Assembly (NCBI GenBank): GCA_015680685.1
Contig: MNCI01035712.1
Span: forward strand, 64,001-124,000
From: Gnetum montanum
Lineage: Eukaryota > Streptophyta > Gnetopsida > Gnetales > Gnetaceae
Reading direction: 5' to 3'
DNA length: 60,000 nt
The notes under the pieces are model-generated. The model did not search any database. It worked only from the letters and a program-made list of their open reading frames with translations, and was not told the DNA's origin. This document shows, one piece after another, positions 59,525-60,000 of this stretch; position 1 is the first letter of the stretch, and each line of letters begins with the position of its first letter. Position numbers and translations under genes: made by a program.

Positions 59525-59689
59525 GAGGAACAAGGATATGGAGCATACGTACTGTGACTCTAGGTGTCAAGTGTTGATTATACTAGTGATGTATTGATCG
59601 GTCCTCAAATTTTGAGACCAATGTCAGATATATATTGAAAATTGCATGGAACTGTGAGATATCTCCTTTCAAATCTTCATGACTGGAAA
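59525..59689 (+). pseudogene. IleRS exon L (three stops)
   Basis: Reads EEQGYGAYVL, stop, L, stop, VSSVDYTSDVLIGPQILRPM, SDIY, stop, KLHGTVRYLLSNLHDWK. Against the family (ADVLRLWVSSVDY and SDIYRKLRGTLRYLLGN), the stops are Arg to TGA (59555), Trp to TAG (59561) and Arg to TGA (59636). Each fits a single C-to-T or G-to-A change. The gtaagt donor follows. Confidence 0.95.
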
Positions 59690-60000
59690 GTAAGTTTCAT
59701 TAAAAATCATATATTTATATTTTTAAGCCCTGTGAAATGTTTGGCTAAAATTAAATACAAATTAAATTGTCATAGAAATATTGCTTTTTGTTCCTGGTCT
59801 ATCTTTGATATACTTTGTAGGTTCCTATAAATACTTATATTAGCGATTGTTTATAATTTTGCAAACTAAGATGACAATTCCATATGATACCCTGCCTATG
59901 ATAGATAAATATGCTCTATTTCAACTAGCAAATGTCATAAAAAATATCAAATATAGTTACGTGTTATCAATTTTATAAGATATTCTAGGTATGATGGCTT
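59690..60000 (+). other. Start of the next IleRS intron
   Basis: AT-rich, with a gtaagt donor at its start. No further exon is recognised before the window ends; the anticodon-binding and C-terminal exons should lie beyond it. Confidence 0.6.

Overview
The window looks like nuclear DNA from a seed plant, most likely a large-genome gymnosperm. It is AT-rich and repeat-dense. It holds Ty3/Gypsy (Athila/Tat-type), Ty1/Copia, L1-type and RTE-type retroelements, and the exons of one host gene are scattered across more than 26 kb. The gymnosperm call is inferred from intron size and repeat mix; no species marker is visible. There are three assembly gaps (3292-3609, 27380-27581, 50831-51313).

Layout, 1-33.2 kb. 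A Gypsy integrase scrap (1-430, + strand) is followed by a long degenerate L1 LINE on the minus strand (969-7543) and an RTE LINE on the minus strand (7545-10050). A 9.8-kb Gypsy element on the plus strand (10135-19935) has both LTRs and recognisable gag, protease, RT, RNase H and integrase, all broken. A Copia pol remnant (about 20450-22400) carries a nested LINE tail flanked by a 15-bp target-site duplication. A second member of the same Gypsy family lies on the minus strand (23975-30766) with a perfect AAGGT target-site duplication and a clean deletion of RT-RNase H-integrase. It sits inside an older LTR-like repeat. RTE endonuclease fragments follow at 32434-33190.

Layout, 33.3-59.7 kb. 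Twelve consecutive exons (33299-59689, + strand) encode an organellar (bacterial-type) isoleucyl-tRNA synthetase like Arabidopsis OVA2. Introns run from 79 bp to about 6 kb and contain RTE tails, tRNA-like SINEs, an LTR-like repeat and a second large L1 LINE (about 53890-58545, minus strand). The gene copy is dead: one frameshift, six in-frame stops, one lost splice acceptor and substitutions in signature motifs. Splice sites and phases are otherwise preserved, so it is an unprocessed pseudogene. The N-terminal exons with the HIGH motif were not found.

The most interesting points are the multi-lesion synthetase pseudogene, whose stops are mostly C-to-T or G-to-A changes; a C-terminal extension (conserved block, coiled coil, second conserved block) shared by the two L1 elements downstream of their zinc-finger domain; and a variable cluster of GATATC-centred palindromes just upstream of the TATA box in the Gypsy LTRs. 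No intact functional protein-coding gene is supported anywhere in the window.
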